Assembly: GCA_002315885.1 (NCBI GenBank)
Contig: DCIO01000029.1
Span: 4,318-45,021 of the forward strand
DNA length: 40,704 nucleotides
DNA from: Lentisphaeria bacterium UBA1724
Lineage (GTDB): Bacteria > Verrucomicrobiota > Lentisphaeria > Oligosphaerales > Oligosphaeraceae
Reading direction: 5' to 3'
The notes under the pieces are model-generated. The model saw only the letters and a program-made list of their open reading frames with translations, made no database searches and was not told the origin of the DNA. This document shows, one piece after another, positions 1 through 7,537 of this stretch (position 1 is its first letter; each line of letters begins with the position of its first letter). A program made the position numbers and the translations under genes.

Positions 1-158
1 TGATTTTTTGCAGTTAATTCCGTAGAACTGGGAACCCGTGCTAGATTTACAGGTCTTAACCCTTTGGATGCGTTAATTTGTTTCCACAATGGCGCATTCT
101 CACCTAAGACAGATTTTGTTTTTTCATAAACTCACACCAAAAACTACATTACAACAAG

Positions 159-1262
159 ATGAAGAAGACTCTCTTTGCATTCCTTGCCTCTCTCGCGATT
201 GGCGCCATGTCCATCCAGGCTCAGGAAGCCGCCCCCGCTGAGGCCGCTCCTGCCGCACCTGCAATTCCCGCCGTTCCTGCGGTCCCCGCCCTGGACTTGG
301 AGCCGATTTATGCCCTGATTCCCGAGAATGTGGTGACTGCTGGCGAGACGGTCCTGGTGACCAAGAAGCAGATTATGGAAGTGCTGAAGCCCGCCGTTGA
401 TGCCGCTCTCGCCCAGGGTGCGCCCATCCAGGCCGCCAACGTGACCAGCTTCGCCTACCAGGTTGCCCAGGGGCTGGGTATCCAGGCTGTGATGCTGGAC
501 AATGCCCGCAAGGCTGGTGTTGCAGGTGATGCCGCGGCCGCCAAGGAGCGCCTGGAGCAGATCAAGAAGGCGATTACCGAGCAGGTGGGCGAGAATGCCT
601 TTGCCGAACAGCTGGCTTCTCTGGGGCTTTCCGAAGACGACCTGTTGCAGAAGTTCATTGAAGAAGGCATGATCCAGAAGTATTCCGAGAGTTTGAATGC
701 CGCGGTTGCCGCGAAGGTCGCCGACCCCACCGAGGAAGAGATCAAGAAGTTCTATGATGAGAATTCCGAAGGCATGAAAGAGCCCGCCTCCTACAGCGCC
801 GCTCACATCCTGGTGCAATTCCCCTCCCAGACTCCCACCGATGAAGAGAAGGCCGCCGCTCTGGCAAAGCTCAACGACATCAAGGGCAAGCTGGCCGCAG
901 ATGGCAGCAACTTCGGCGATTTGGCGAAAGAGTTCTCCGATTGCCCCTCCAAGGCACAGGGCGGTGACTTGGGGCAGTTCCCCGCTGGTGCCATGGTCAA
1001 GGAGTTCGAGGATGCACTGGTCGCCATGAAGGAAGGCGAAATCAGCGGTCCCGTGGAGACCATGTTCGGTTATCACCTGATCAAGGCCGGTGCCAGCAGC
1101 CCCGAGCGCGTTGTCTCCCTGGACGAGGCGAAGGACCAGATTAAGGACTACCTGAAGGGCATGGCCATGGAAGTGGCTGCCAAGAATCAGCTGGATGAAA
1201 TCATCAAGGCCTCTGGTATGACCATTAACCTGGCCAAGCCCGAGATGCCCGTCATGGAGTAA
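159..1262 (+). CDS. Secreted parvulin-type peptidyl-prolyl isomerase (PpiC/SurA-like)
   Basis: This 367-residue protein is probably a periplasmic folding chaperone that isomerises X-Pro bonds in exported proteins. It starts with a Sec signal (MKKTLFAFLASLAIGAMS, cut probably after AQ-A near residue 22). An Ala/Pro-rich linker follows at about 23-45, then a helical SurA-like N-terminal region (about 50-205). One parvulin domain spans about 208-311, with the family hallmarks AAHILV, FGDLAKEFSDCPS, GGDLGQF and GYHLIK. No C-terminal anchor is visible. The start is set by the signal peptide; no strong Shine-Dalgarno is seen. The first 158 bases of the window hold no gene that I can support. tadA follows after 9 bases, so the two are probably co-transcribed. 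The family call is firm; clients and exact role are inferred. Confidence 0.9.
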   Translation: MKKTLFAFLASLAIGAMSIQAQEAAPAEAAPAAPAIPAVPAVPALDLEPIYALIPENVVTAGETVLVTKKQIMEVLKPAVDAALAQGAPIQAANVTSFAYQVAQGLGIQAVMLDNARKAGVAGDAAAAKERLEQIKKAITEQVGENAFAEQLASLGLSEDDLLQKFIEEGMIQKYSESLNAAVAAKVADPTEEEIKKFYDENSEGMKEPASYSAAHILVQFPSQTPTDEEKAAALAKLNDIKGKLAADGSNFGDLAKEFSDCPSKAQGGDLGQFPAGAMVKEFEDALVAMKEGEISGPVETMFGYHLIKAGASSPERVVSLDEAKDQIKDYLKGMAMEVAAKNQLDEIIKASGMTINLAKPEMPVME

Positions 1263-1271
1263 CCTCTGGCT

Positions 1272-1802
1272 GTGTCGGAAGATACATTAGCTCAAGACGA
1301 AAAATGGATGGGCCGTGCGTTGGAGCTGGCCCATTCTGCTGCGCTGGCGGGCGAGGTGCCCGTCGGCGCTGTTTTGATTAATGGCGATGGCTTGGAAGTC
1401 GCCGCGGCATCAAATCTCGTGGAAGCCCGGAAGGACGGCACCGCCCATGCGGAGTTGCTGGTCTTGCAGGAGGCTTCCCGAAAATTGGGCCTGTGGCGTT
1501 TGACGGACTGTACGCTCTATGTCACGAAGGAGCCCTGTGCCATGTGTGCGGGGGCTATCGTGAATTGTCGCGTCGGTGCGCTGATATTTGGCGCATCCGA
1601 TCCGCGGATGGGCGCTGCTGGGGGCGCGTTGGATGTGACGGGCTTCCCGGGAATGCTCCATCGTACGCCAGTGCGCAAGGGCGTCCTGGAGGAAGAGTGC
1701 GCGGCGGTGCTTCGGGAGTTCTTCCGCAATCGTCGGAATGCCGTGGCGGAACGAAGTGTCGACGCGGGGGAATGTAAATCGGAAGTGGATTCCGCAGGGT
1801 GA
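1272..1802 (+). CDS. tadA: tRNA-specific adenosine deaminase TadA
   Basis: It deaminates adenosine 34 to inosine in the tRNA-Arg(ACG) anticodon in the cytoplasm. The 176-residue protein carries the deaminase zinc site: His59 and Glu61 in TAHAEL, and Cys89 and Cys92 in EPCAMCAGA. The N-terminal MGRALELA helix and EVPVGAV strand are typical of TadA. The start is taken as GTG at 1272, nine bases after the previous stop; an ATG at 1308 (MGRALELAH) would leave the core intact but remove residues that usually precede it. The last 20 or so residues, after FFRNRR, are an unconserved tail. The stop lies just before mreC. TadA is preferred over a guanine or cytosine deaminase because of the overall motif set. 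Confidence 0.93.
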   Translation: MSEDTLAQDEKWMGRALELAHSAALAGEVPVGAVLINGDGLEVAAASNLVEARKDGTAHAELLVLQEASRKLGLWRLTDCTLYVTKEPCAMCAGAIVNCRVGALIFGASDPRMGAAGGALDVTGFPGMLHRTPVRKGVLEEECAAVLREFFRNRRNAVAERSVDAGECKSEVDSAG

Positions 1803-1809
1803 AGAAGTC

Positions 1810-2655
1810 TTGAAAAGAGAGCACGGCAAAACTTATTCTCTCTTGCGTGTCATCCTGCTGGTGATATGTCTGGGTTTGGCGTTGTTTTTGGCGCTGACAC
1901 CATTGGGCCATCGCGTGAGTGGCGTGGTCTTTGCCCCTTTTGTCTCTATCGCCAATGGCGCGGCGGAACTCTGTACTTCGGGCGTACGCTTCCTGATGCC
2001 TGGCGTTCGAAAGAACTCCGAGCGGCTTTTGGAGGCGGAACGGCGCATTTCCGAATTGGAAGCGCTTCTGGCTGCCCAGGCGGATTTGCGTCGCGAAAAT
2101 GAGGAGCTTCGGCGGTTGGTCTCTTTGCCGCCGCCACAGGGATGGCGGGCAATTTTAGCCGAGGTCATCTCCCGGGATCCCCAGCGTTGGAATGACCGAC
2201 TGCTGGTGAATCGTGGCTCGGAGGACGGATTGACTACCGGCGTGGTGGTGCTAGTGGACGGGAAGGTCTTTGGACGGGTCCTGAAATGCTATCGCCATTC
2301 TGCGGAGATTGTGACGATTCTTTCTTCGGAATGCCGTTTCGGTGTGGCGATTTCCCGGTCGGATGCGGTCGGCGTCTTGCAGGGTGGCGGTGAGGAACGT
2401 TTTCTTGGAGGCACAGCGGGATTTGTGGTGGACTATCTTCCTAAGGACCTGCGTATTTCTCCCGAGCAGATGGTGGTTACCAGTGGACTAGGCGGGTGGA
2501 TGCCTGCGGGAATCCCCGTAGGTGACATTTTGGCGGATGCTCCGAATGGTAGAAAGGTGCATTCTCCCGATGGGGCGCGTTCCATGATTCACGGTGTGCC
2601 GGTGGCGCCTTTTGGCGCTTTCCATTTCGTGTCGGTGCTAGTGCCGAAGAACTAA
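1810..2655 (+). CDS. mreC: Rod shape-determining protein MreC
   Basis: MreC is a periplasmic scaffold of the elongasome that links MreB to wall synthases. The protein has a short cytoplasmic tail, one membrane segment (LLRVILLVICLGLALFLAL, about residues 10-28), a coiled coil (about 55-85, ending in LRRENEELRRLVSL) and the double beta-barrel domain. That domain is recognised from RWNDRLLVNRGSEDG, VVVLVDGKVFGRV and VVTSGLGGWMPAGIPVG. The same frame is open from an ATG at 1738, which would overlap tadA by 65 bases. I prefer TTG at 1810: it follows a purine-rich GAAGAAG, avoids the overlap, and gives the short pre-membrane tail usual in MreC (281 residues). mreB and mreD are not beside it in this window. 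Confidence 0.85.
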   Translation: MKREHGKTYSLLRVILLVICLGLALFLALTPLGHRVSGVVFAPFVSIANGAAELCTSGVRFLMPGVRKNSERLLEAERRISELEALLAAQADLRRENEELRRLVSLPPPQGWRAILAEVISRDPQRWNDRLLVNRGSEDGLTTGVVVLVDGKVFGRVLKCYRHSAEIVTILSSECRFGVAISRSDAVGVLQGGGEERFLGGTAGFVVDYLPKDLRISPEQMVVTSGLGGWMPAGIPVGDILADAPNGRKVHSPDGARSMIHGVPVAPFGAFHFVSVLVPKN

Positions 2656-2677
2656 CTTATTTGCATCCTATACGAAG

Positions 2678-3595
2678 ATGTCTCGGAGTTTGCTTGCTTT
2701 TATTTGCGTTTTGGTAGCATGTTTTCTTTTTTCATGCGGCGGTCGGCAGGAGACAAATCCAGAAAAGCTCGTGGTTTGGGCAAATGCCACTGCGACAACG
2801 CCCGTGTTGCCCCTTTTTGCCGCGGAAATTCCTGGATTGGAGTTTCGTGAATGGAATACCACCATGGCTTTCCAGAGCCTGCTCCTGGGGGGAGATGGCA
2901 TCTTCTGGGTGGGACATCTGGAGGGCTTTGCCCGGGCGGCAGCCCACGGGGCCCCTGTGAAATTGCTAGCGGTCACGGGATGGAGAAAATGGCAGGTGCT
3001 TTCCAAAAAGAAGGGCGTGGATTTCCCTGGTGCATTTGCCGGAACCACAATCCCACTGGCGCCTGCGGATGGCGCGGGGCGTTTCCTGCTGGAGGCACTG
3101 TTGAAGGAGCAGGGGGAGAAGGTGGCGATTCTTCCCATGGATATGAAACCCTTGCTTTTGAAATTGCTGGATGGACAATTTGACTCGGTGATTCTCCCCG
3201 AGCCCTTCGCCACGATGCTGGTGGAGAAAAATATCGGCTTCCAGCGTGCCGGTAGCATTGAGGAGTATTACGGGCATTGTCGAAATTGCGCGCCAGAAGT
3301 GCCCTGGGCGGGTATCGCGGTAAACGCGGAATGGGCAGAACAACATAAGGTCGAGACAGAGGAAATCCTGGAGAAACTTGTCTCTGCGGGGGAGAGGCTT
3401 TCCGGGATGAGTCCCGAAGATGCGGCCGGATATTGGCCCGAAGGAAAGGCAGGCGTGAAGCGTGGTGAATTGGCTGCGTCTCTGGCACGGGATCCCGTGC
3501 AGGTGGTGCCTGCGAGGGATGTACTCGGGAAAATTCAGGAGTTCCTGACCATCGTCGCGCCAGGTGTGCCCTGCGGAGACGACCTGGTCTGGTAG
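2678..3595 (+). CDS. ABC-type solute-binding lipoprotein, NMT1/SsuA/TauA-like
   Basis: This is a predicted lipid-anchored binding protein of the nitrate/sulfonate/taurine/thiamine-precursor class. The signal peptide ends in the lipobox LFSC with Cys20 as acylation site. The body (about 29-290) resembles this binding-protein fold. It includes an early strand LVVWANATAT, a PADGAGRFLLEALLKEQG-type helix, and QFDSVILPEPFATMLVEK, which matches the 'D.....PEP.A' segment of NMT1-like proteins. Two Cys (HCRNC, about 206) may form a disulfide. No permease or ATPase gene is adjacent, so the transporter partner and ligand are unknown. It follows mreC by 22 bases and may be read with it. The stop codon is the first unit of a 9-base tandem repeat. 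Confidence 0.75.
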   Translation: MSRSLLAFICVLVACFLFSCGGRQETNPEKLVVWANATATTPVLPLFAAEIPGLEFREWNTTMAFQSLLLGGDGIFWVGHLEGFARAAAHGAPVKLLAVTGWRKWQVLSKKKGVDFPGAFAGTTIPLAPADGAGRFLLEALLKEQGEKVAILPMDMKPLLLKLLDGQFDSVILPEPFATMLVEKNIGFQRAGSIEEYYGHCRNCAPEVPWAGIAVNAEWAEQHKVETEEILEKLVSAGERLSGMSPEDAAGYWPEGKAGVKRGELAASLARDPVQVVPARDVLGKIQEFLTIVAPGVPCGDDLVW

Positions 3596-3619
3596 GACGG
3601 CTAGGACGGCTAGGACGGC
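3593..3619 (+). repeat. Three tandem copies of TAGGACGGC, giving three in-frame stops
   Basis: The 9-base unit TAGGACGGC occurs three times without change. The first copy contains the TAG stop of the solute-binding lipoprotein gene. Because the unit is a multiple of three, all three TAG codons are in the same frame. Confidence 0.9.
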
Positions 3620-3799
3620 TGTCTCATTTATTTTTTTTCGGAAAAATATGGAAAATGGAAAAAGAAAAAATATCTTATCTGTTTTCCCGCGCAACCTTTA
3701 AGGATGTGTCGAGCTCGGTAGAAGAGATTTATCCTTCTGAATGATTCCCTTTGCCTAGTCCGAGAATTGGTGAAATTCCAAAAATCGAAAGGAGAAAAG

Positions 3800-5155
3800 A
3801 TGAACAAGTACGTAGAGTCCGTCATCGAGTATGTTCGCACGAAGCACGCGAGCGAGCCCGAGTTCGTTCAGACTGTGGAAGAAGTCCTGAGCTCCATCAG
3901 TCCCATGGTTGACAAGCATCCCGAATACGAGAAGGCCGATTTGCTGACCCGCATGGTCGAGCCCGAGCGTATGTTCACTTTCCGCGTCGTCTGGACTGAC
4001 GACAAGGGTGCCACCCACACCAACATCGGCTATCGTTGCCAGTTCAACGGCGCGATTGGTCCCTACAAGGGCGGTCTGCGTTTCCAGAAGAACGTCTATC
4101 CCGGCATCATCAAGTTCCTGGGTTTCGAGCAGACCTTCAAGAACTCCCTGACCGGTCTCCCCATCGGTGGTGGTAAGGGCGGTTCCGACTTCGATCCCGC
4201 CGGCAAGTCCGACGCCGAAGTCATGCGTTTCTGCCAGGCTTTTATGACCGCTCTCTATCGTTACATCGGTCCCGATGTGGACGTGCCTGCTGGTGACATG
4301 GGCGTGGGCGGCCGCGAGATCGGCTACCTCTTCGGCCAGTATCGTCGTCTGAAGGGCGTCTGGGAGAATGGCGTTCTGACTGGCAAGGGATTCACCTACG
4401 GCGGTTCTCTGATTCGTCCCGAGGCCACTGGTTATGGTGCGGTCTACTATCTGCAGGAAGTCCTGAAGCACGAGAAGGACACCATCGAGGGCAAGCGCAT
4501 TGCCATCTCCGGTTACGGCAACGTGGGCTGGGGCATCATGAAGAAGGCCATGCAGCTGGGCGCCAAGGTCACCTATTTCGCTGGTCCCGATGGCTACATC
4601 TACGATCCCGATGGCGTGACCACCGACGAAAAGCTGAACTACATCCTGGAGATGCGTGCCAAGGATCCCATGCACTGCGAGTCCTACGCCAAGAAGTTCA
4701 AGAAGGCCAAGTTCGTCAAGGGCGAGAAGTGCTGGGGCGTCAAGGATGTTGACATCTACATGCCCGCCGCCACCCAGAACGACGTCAATCTGGACTGGGC
4801 GAAGAAGATCGCCAAGTCTGGTGTGAAGTACTACATCGAAGTGGCCAACATGCCCACCACCAACGACGCTCTGAACTTCCTGCGTAAGCAGAAGAAGATG
4901 ATTGTCGCTCCTTCCAAGGCTGTCAACGCCGGTGGCGTGGGCGTCTCCGCACTGGAGATGGCTCAGAACTCCGAGCGCCTGGTCTGGACCGCCGACGAGG
5001 TGGACGCCCAGCTGAAGAAGATGATGGTCACCATCCACGACGAGTCCGCTAAGGCCGCCAAGGAATACGGCCTGGGCTACGACCTGGTCGCGGGTGCCAA
5101 CATCGCCGGCTTCAAGAAGGTCGCTACCGCCATGATGGAACAGGGACTGTTCTAA
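3800..5155 (+). CDS. gdhA: Glutamate dehydrogenase, hexameric, probably NADP-specific
   Basis: It makes glutamate from 2-oxoglutarate and ammonium, a main route of nitrogen assimilation in anaerobes. The 451-residue length is that of the hexameric class I enzyme. Visible motifs are GPYKGGLRF (89-95), the catalytic lysine in PIGGGKGGSD (Lys126), the acid in PAGDMGVGGRE (Asp166), and the dinucleotide loop GYGNVG (238-243). The frame is open from 3767, but ATG 3800 is preceded by AAAGGAG at good spacing and matches the family N-terminus (MNKYVESVIEYV). Codon use is strongly biased toward C/G third positions, suggesting high expression. It has its own terminator just downstream. NADP preference is inferred from closest family resemblance, not from a decisive residue. 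Confidence 0.96.
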   Translation: MNKYVESVIEYVRTKHASEPEFVQTVEEVLSSISPMVDKHPEYEKADLLTRMVEPERMFTFRVVWTDDKGATHTNIGYRCQFNGAIGPYKGGLRFQKNVYPGIIKFLGFEQTFKNSLTGLPIGGGKGGSDFDPAGKSDAEVMRFCQAFMTALYRYIGPDVDVPAGDMGVGGREIGYLFGQYRRLKGVWENGVLTGKGFTYGGSLIRPEATGYGAVYYLQEVLKHEKDTIEGKRIAISGYGNVGWGIMKKAMQLGAKVTYFAGPDGYIYDPDGVTTDEKLNYILEMRAKDPMHCESYAKKFKKAKFVKGEKCWGVKDVDIYMPAATQNDVNLDWAKKIAKSGVKYYIEVANMPTTNDALNFLRKQKKMIVAPSKAVNAGGVGVSALEMAQNSERLVWTADEVDAQLKKMMVTIHDESAKAAKEYGLGYDLVAGANIAGFKKVATAMMEQGLF

Positions 5156-5178
5156 TCTTAGCGCCATAGCAAACAAGA

Positions 5179-5212
5179 GGGCTCCGTGGATTTTTCCGCG
5201 GAGCCCTTTTTT
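5179..5212 (+). terminator. Rho-independent terminator of gdhA
   Basis: An 11-base-pair stem GGGCTCCGTGG/CCGCGGAGCCC (one G-U pair) with a 6-base loop is followed directly by TTTTTT. It lies 24 bases after the gdhA stop. Confidence 0.93.
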
Positions 5213-5244
5213 AATTCTTAATGCTCAATGCTCAATGCTCAATG
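5213..5244 (+). repeat. Heptamer array, copy A (AATTCTT + 3x AATGCTC)
   Basis: Right after the gdhA terminator the sequence repeats with period 7: AATTCTT once, AATGCTC three times, then AATG. The same heptamers (AATTCTC/AATGCTC) recur at 16867-16894 and 40513-40540. The rest of the gap to 5388 is G-rich, with no gene and no promoter I would call. Confidence 0.85.
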
Positions 5245-5388
5245 TCGGAGGGGGAGGGGGCGGTATTGTTCATGGGGAGCGAATGGGTAAAAAACGGTCA
5301 TGGGTGGGGCAAGTTGTGAAAAATGGATTAAGGTACGCCGCTTTTTCCGTCAGACTGTAATTCACCTAACCCGAAAGGAACCGAAAAC

Positions 5389-6042
5389 ATGGCATTGAAG
5401 AACGAGAATGAGAAGACGAGCTACGCGCTGGGCATCAACATGGGTGCGCAGGTCTCGCAGCTCCCCCTGGATGTGGATGTGGAGGCGTTGCTGAGCGGCG
5501 TCCGCGATATGCTGGAAGGCAACAAGCCCCAGCTGCCCAAGGACGAGTGTGTTGCGTTGCTGGACGAGCTCTTCAAGAAGTTGGAGAAGGAACACCACCA
5601 TTGCCACGGCGATTGCGGTGGCGAGTGCAGCGATTGCCATGGCGAAGACGGCAGCAAGAATAAGGAAGCCGGCGATGCCTACCGTGCCGAGAATGCCAAG
5701 AAGGCGGGTGTGGAAGTCCGTCCTTCCGGTTTGCAGATTGAGATCACGAAGGCAGGCGATGAGCGTCGTGCCAAGGCCACGGATACGGTGAAGGTCCATT
5801 ACACCGGCAAGTTGATTGACGGAACGGTCTTCGATTCCTCCGTGGAGCGTGGCGAACCCATCGAGTTCCCCCTGAATCGCGTGATTCCCGGCTGGACCGA
5901 GGGCATGCAGCTCTTCGGCGTGGGCGGCAAGGCTACTCTGGTGATTCCTCCCGAACTGGGCTATGGCGAATACGGCGCCGGCGGCGTGATTCCTCCTCAG
6001 GCCACACTCATCTTTGATGTGGAACTGCTGGATATCAAGTAG
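5389..6042 (+). CDS. Cytosolic FKBP-type peptidyl-prolyl isomerase with His/Cys-rich insert
   Basis: This 217-residue isomerase has a Mip/FkpA-like helical N-terminal domain (about 6-66), a His/Cys-rich segment (67-88), a charged linker helix (about 92-108), and an FKBP domain (114-217). The FKBP domain has VKVHYTGKLIDGTVFDSS, VIPGWTEGM and ELGYGEYGAGGVIPP, including the usual active-site Tyr, Phe, Asp and Trp. No signal peptide is present, so it should act in the cytoplasm, unlike typical FkpA or Mip. The insert has His69-71, Cys72, His73, Cys76, Cys80, Cys83 and His84, a plausible metal-binding cluster. It recalls SlyD, whose His/Cys tail is C-terminal instead. AAAGGAA lies 9 bases before the start. 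Gene family is firm; metal binding is inferred. Confidence 0.92.
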   Translation: MALKNENEKTSYALGINMGAQVSQLPLDVDVEALLSGVRDMLEGNKPQLPKDECVALLDELFKKLEKEHHHCHGDCGGECSDCHGEDGSKNKEAGDAYRAENAKKAGVEVRPSGLQIEITKAGDERRAKATDTVKVHYTGKLIDGTVFDSSVERGEPIEFPLNRVIPGWTEGMQLFGVGGKATLVIPPELGYGEYGAGGVIPPQATLIFDVELLDIK

Positions 6043-6093
6043 AGCACGAAAATAGCTCAAGCAACAAAAACTCTACAGTGCATGAACTGTATT

Positions 6094-6160
6094 GCCCCTC
6101 GCTGCGCCGGGCTGACGCCCGCTACGCGAGGGGCGCACCTACGGGGACCTTACGGTCCCC
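6094..6160 (+). repeat. Two-hairpin 3'-end element, locus 1
   Basis: The outer stem is GCCCCTCGC (6094-6102) with GCGAGGGGC (6126-6134). The inner stem is GGGC (6109-6112) with GCCC (6117-6120). After the linker GCACCTAC comes a second hairpin, GGGGACC (6143-6149) with GGTCCCC (6154-6160). This copy runs into a T-tract and so doubles as a terminator. It begins 51 bases after the FKBP stop. Related elements are at 11378-11506, 13645-13872 and 28561-28687. Confidence 0.88.
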
Positions 6161-6167
6161 TTTTTTT
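6143..6167 (+). terminator. Rho-independent terminator after the FKBP gene
   Basis: The stem GGGGACC/GGTCCCC with loop TTAC is followed by TTTTTTT. It is the second hairpin of the repeat element at this locus. Confidence 0.88.
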
Positions 6168-6219
6168 ATTCATATTTAAGTAATTTGCAAGTAAAACTGC
6201 TCAAAAAAATCATGCTATA

Positions 6220-6238
6220 TTAATTGCGTTGCAATTAA
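6220..6238 (+). promoter_or_regulatory. Palindromic operator of the toxin-antitoxin pair
   Basis: TTAATTGC-GTT-GCAATTAA is a perfect 8-base inverted repeat 16 bases before the antitoxin start, just ahead of a strong AAAGGAGG ribosome site. It overlaps a -10-like TATATT (6216-6221). DinJ/RelB-type antitoxins repress their own operon through such palindromes, so autoregulation is the likely role. Confidence 0.7.
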
Positions 6239-6254
6239 AAAAAGGAGGTGCGTT

Positions 6255-6539
6255 ATGGCAACTGTTTCTCAAAACCAAAATTTTACGATTCGTCTAGATT
6301 CTAAGGTCAAAGAAGACGCCGAGCAACTTTTTGCCGGTCTTGGTCTGAGTTTGTCCAGTGCGATGAATATTTTCCTCCATAAGGCATTGATGGTACGTGG
6401 TCTTCCTTTTGAGGTGTGCGAGGAGCGACCGAATGCCACAACGCGTGCCGCAATGGATGAAGCACTTCGGCTTTTGGAGGATCCGGAGGCCAAGCGTTTT
6501 TCCAGTGTTGCCGAGTTGATGGAGGACTTGAAAAAATGA
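6255..6539 (+). CDS. RelB/DinJ-family antitoxin
   Basis: This 94-residue protein matches the RelB/DinJ antitoxin family. A ribbon-helix-helix DNA-binding N-terminus (NFTIRLDSKVKEDAEQLFAGLGLSLSSAMNIF in outline, about 9-40) is followed by LHKALMVRGLPFEV, the typical DinJ segment. An acidic helix then ends in ELMEDLKK and should wrap the toxin. It neutralises the partner RNase by direct binding and represses the operon at the palindrome upstream. The start has a strong ribosome site, AAAAGGAGG, 6 bases upstream. Its last codons overlap the toxin start (ATGA), so translation is coupled, as usual for type II modules. Confidence 0.92.
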   Translation: MATVSQNQNFTIRLDSKVKEDAEQLFAGLGLSLSSAMNIFLHKALMVRGLPFEVCEERPNATTRAAMDEALRLLEDPEAKRFSSVAELMEDLKK

Positions 6540-6814
6540 GCTATGTGATTCTGCGCACCACGCAATTCCGGAAAGACTGCAAGCTCATGGAAAAACGTGG
6601 CAAGAATTTGCAGAATCTAGAGTCTGTTCTTCAGATTTTGGCAGAAGGCGGCACTCTTCCGCCGGAAAAACGCGACCATGCGTTAGTTGGAAATTTCGCA
6701 GGCTTCCGCGAGTGCCATATTGCTCCCGACTGGTTGCTCATCTATTGCATACGTCAAAACCAACTCGTGCTGGTCTGTGCGCGCACGGGCACGCACTGTG
6801 ATTTGTTGGAATAG
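6536..6814 (+). CDS. YafQ/RelE-superfamily mRNA interferase toxin
   Basis: This 92-residue toxin is of the YafQ type, expected to cleave mRNA on the ribosome and stall growth when the antitoxin decays. The YafQ catalytic set is visible: His48 (in RDHAL), His61, Asp65 and Trp66 (in CHIAPDWLLIY), and His87 (in RTGTH). The aromatic residue near the C-terminus of E. coli YafQ is a Leu here (Leu91), a modest departure. It overlaps the antitoxin by 4 bases. The pair sits between a terminator-bearing repeat and a convergent hypothetical gene, with no mobile-element gene beside it. Confidence 0.92.
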   Translation: MSYVILRTTQFRKDCKLMEKRGKNLQNLESVLQILAEGGTLPPEKRDHALVGNFAGFRECHIAPDWLLIYCIRQNQLVLVCARTGTHCDLLE

Positions 6815-6840
6815 TGAGTCTTGATGACGTGATGCCGTCG

Positions 6841-7452
6841 TTACCCCTCGGCGTCGCACTTTTGGATGCGGATGACGGCGGTGCCGACTGTGGGGAGGTC
6901 GTGGAGGCGCCGTGTGACTTTTGTGATATCCAGGGCGCTGATGAGGGGGATGGATATTGTGACGCCCTCGGGGGAAATATCGAGGAAATCCGCCATTTGG
7001 AGATCGATTGCGCCTGTGGCGTAGAGTTCTGGTGGATGGGATGCCTGGAGGTCCTTTGCGGTGGCTTTCAGGGGCGCTTCCGCCAATTCTCCTGCAAACC
7101 CGATATTGTCGGCGGTCTGCCCTGCGGCAAGGAGGATGTATCCCATGGCCATTCGTCGCCAATCCCGTAGTTGTGTGCGGGTTAGGGAGACCGTCATATC
7201 CAATTCCAGGGCGAATTTCCCGTCCACGGTTTCCCGGAAGAGGATTTTCTCGTGCCAGGGTGCCTGTCTCATATCGCAGACGCCGTCCTTGATTCGGAAT
7301 TCGATATCCGAGGTGCGTTTGGCGATGGTGATACGCGGCCAGATGAGTCGTGCGGCCAGTGCGTGGGCACTTTCGTGGATGCGTTTCCGGATGGGAATCT
7401 CGACGCGTTCGAGGGTGAATTCTAGACCTAGCTTCGACGGAGTTTTAGCCAT
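6841..7452 (-). CDS. Protein of unknown function, 203 residues
   Basis: I do not recognise this family. The product is soluble-looking, without a signal peptide or membrane segment. It has a basic N-terminal half (PIRKRIHESAHALAARLIWPR, HEKILFRETVDGKFALELD) and a C-terminal half with alternating strand-like stretches. The minus strand is preferred over the overlapping plus-strand frames because its composition is ordinary for a protein, while the opposite frames are Cys/Gly-rich shadows. ATG at 7452 has GAGG about 9 bases upstream. It converges with the toxin gene, leaving 26 bases between stops. It is separated from the minus-strand genes upstream by a 137-base gap carrying a palindrome, so it may be a single-gene unit. 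Confidence 0.65.
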   Translation of the reverse strand: MAKTPSKLGLEFTLERVEIPIRKRIHESAHALAARLIWPRITIAKRTSDIEFRIKDGVCDMRQAPWHEKILFRETVDGKFALELDMTVSLTRTQLRDWRRMAMGYILLAAGQTADNIGFAGELAEAPLKATAKDLQASHPPELYATGAIDLQMADFLDISPEGVTISIPLISALDITKVTRRLHDLPTVGTAVIRIQKCDAEG

Positions 7453-7537
7453 GGTAATACCTCAGTGCTAAGGGGCTCTGTTGGGGGAGGGAGGAGACTG
7501 CGGAATTCGGAATTGCAAAGGGACTCAAAGGGAGTAG

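Noticed and set aside
1738..1809. ATG start for mreC at 1738
   Set aside because: It overlaps tadA by 65 bases in another frame and adds a hydrophilic stretch not typical of MreC. It is kept only as an alternative.
3755..5176. Long minus-strand open frame (473 codons) opposite gdhA
   Set aside because: It mirrors a strongly biased, highly conserved gene. The translation is Leu/Val/Gly/His-rich shadow sequence without motifs, and the plus-strand product is certain.
5245..5388. Riboswitch or promoter before the FKBP gene
   Set aside because: The G-rich stretch gives no convincing aptamer-like pairing and no -35/-10 pair at normal spacing.
6814..7170. Plus-strand 118-codon frame overlapping the unknown minus-strand gene
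   Set aside because: It is very rich in Cys, Gly and Asp with no ribosome site. The longer minus-strand frame has normal composition and a start signal.
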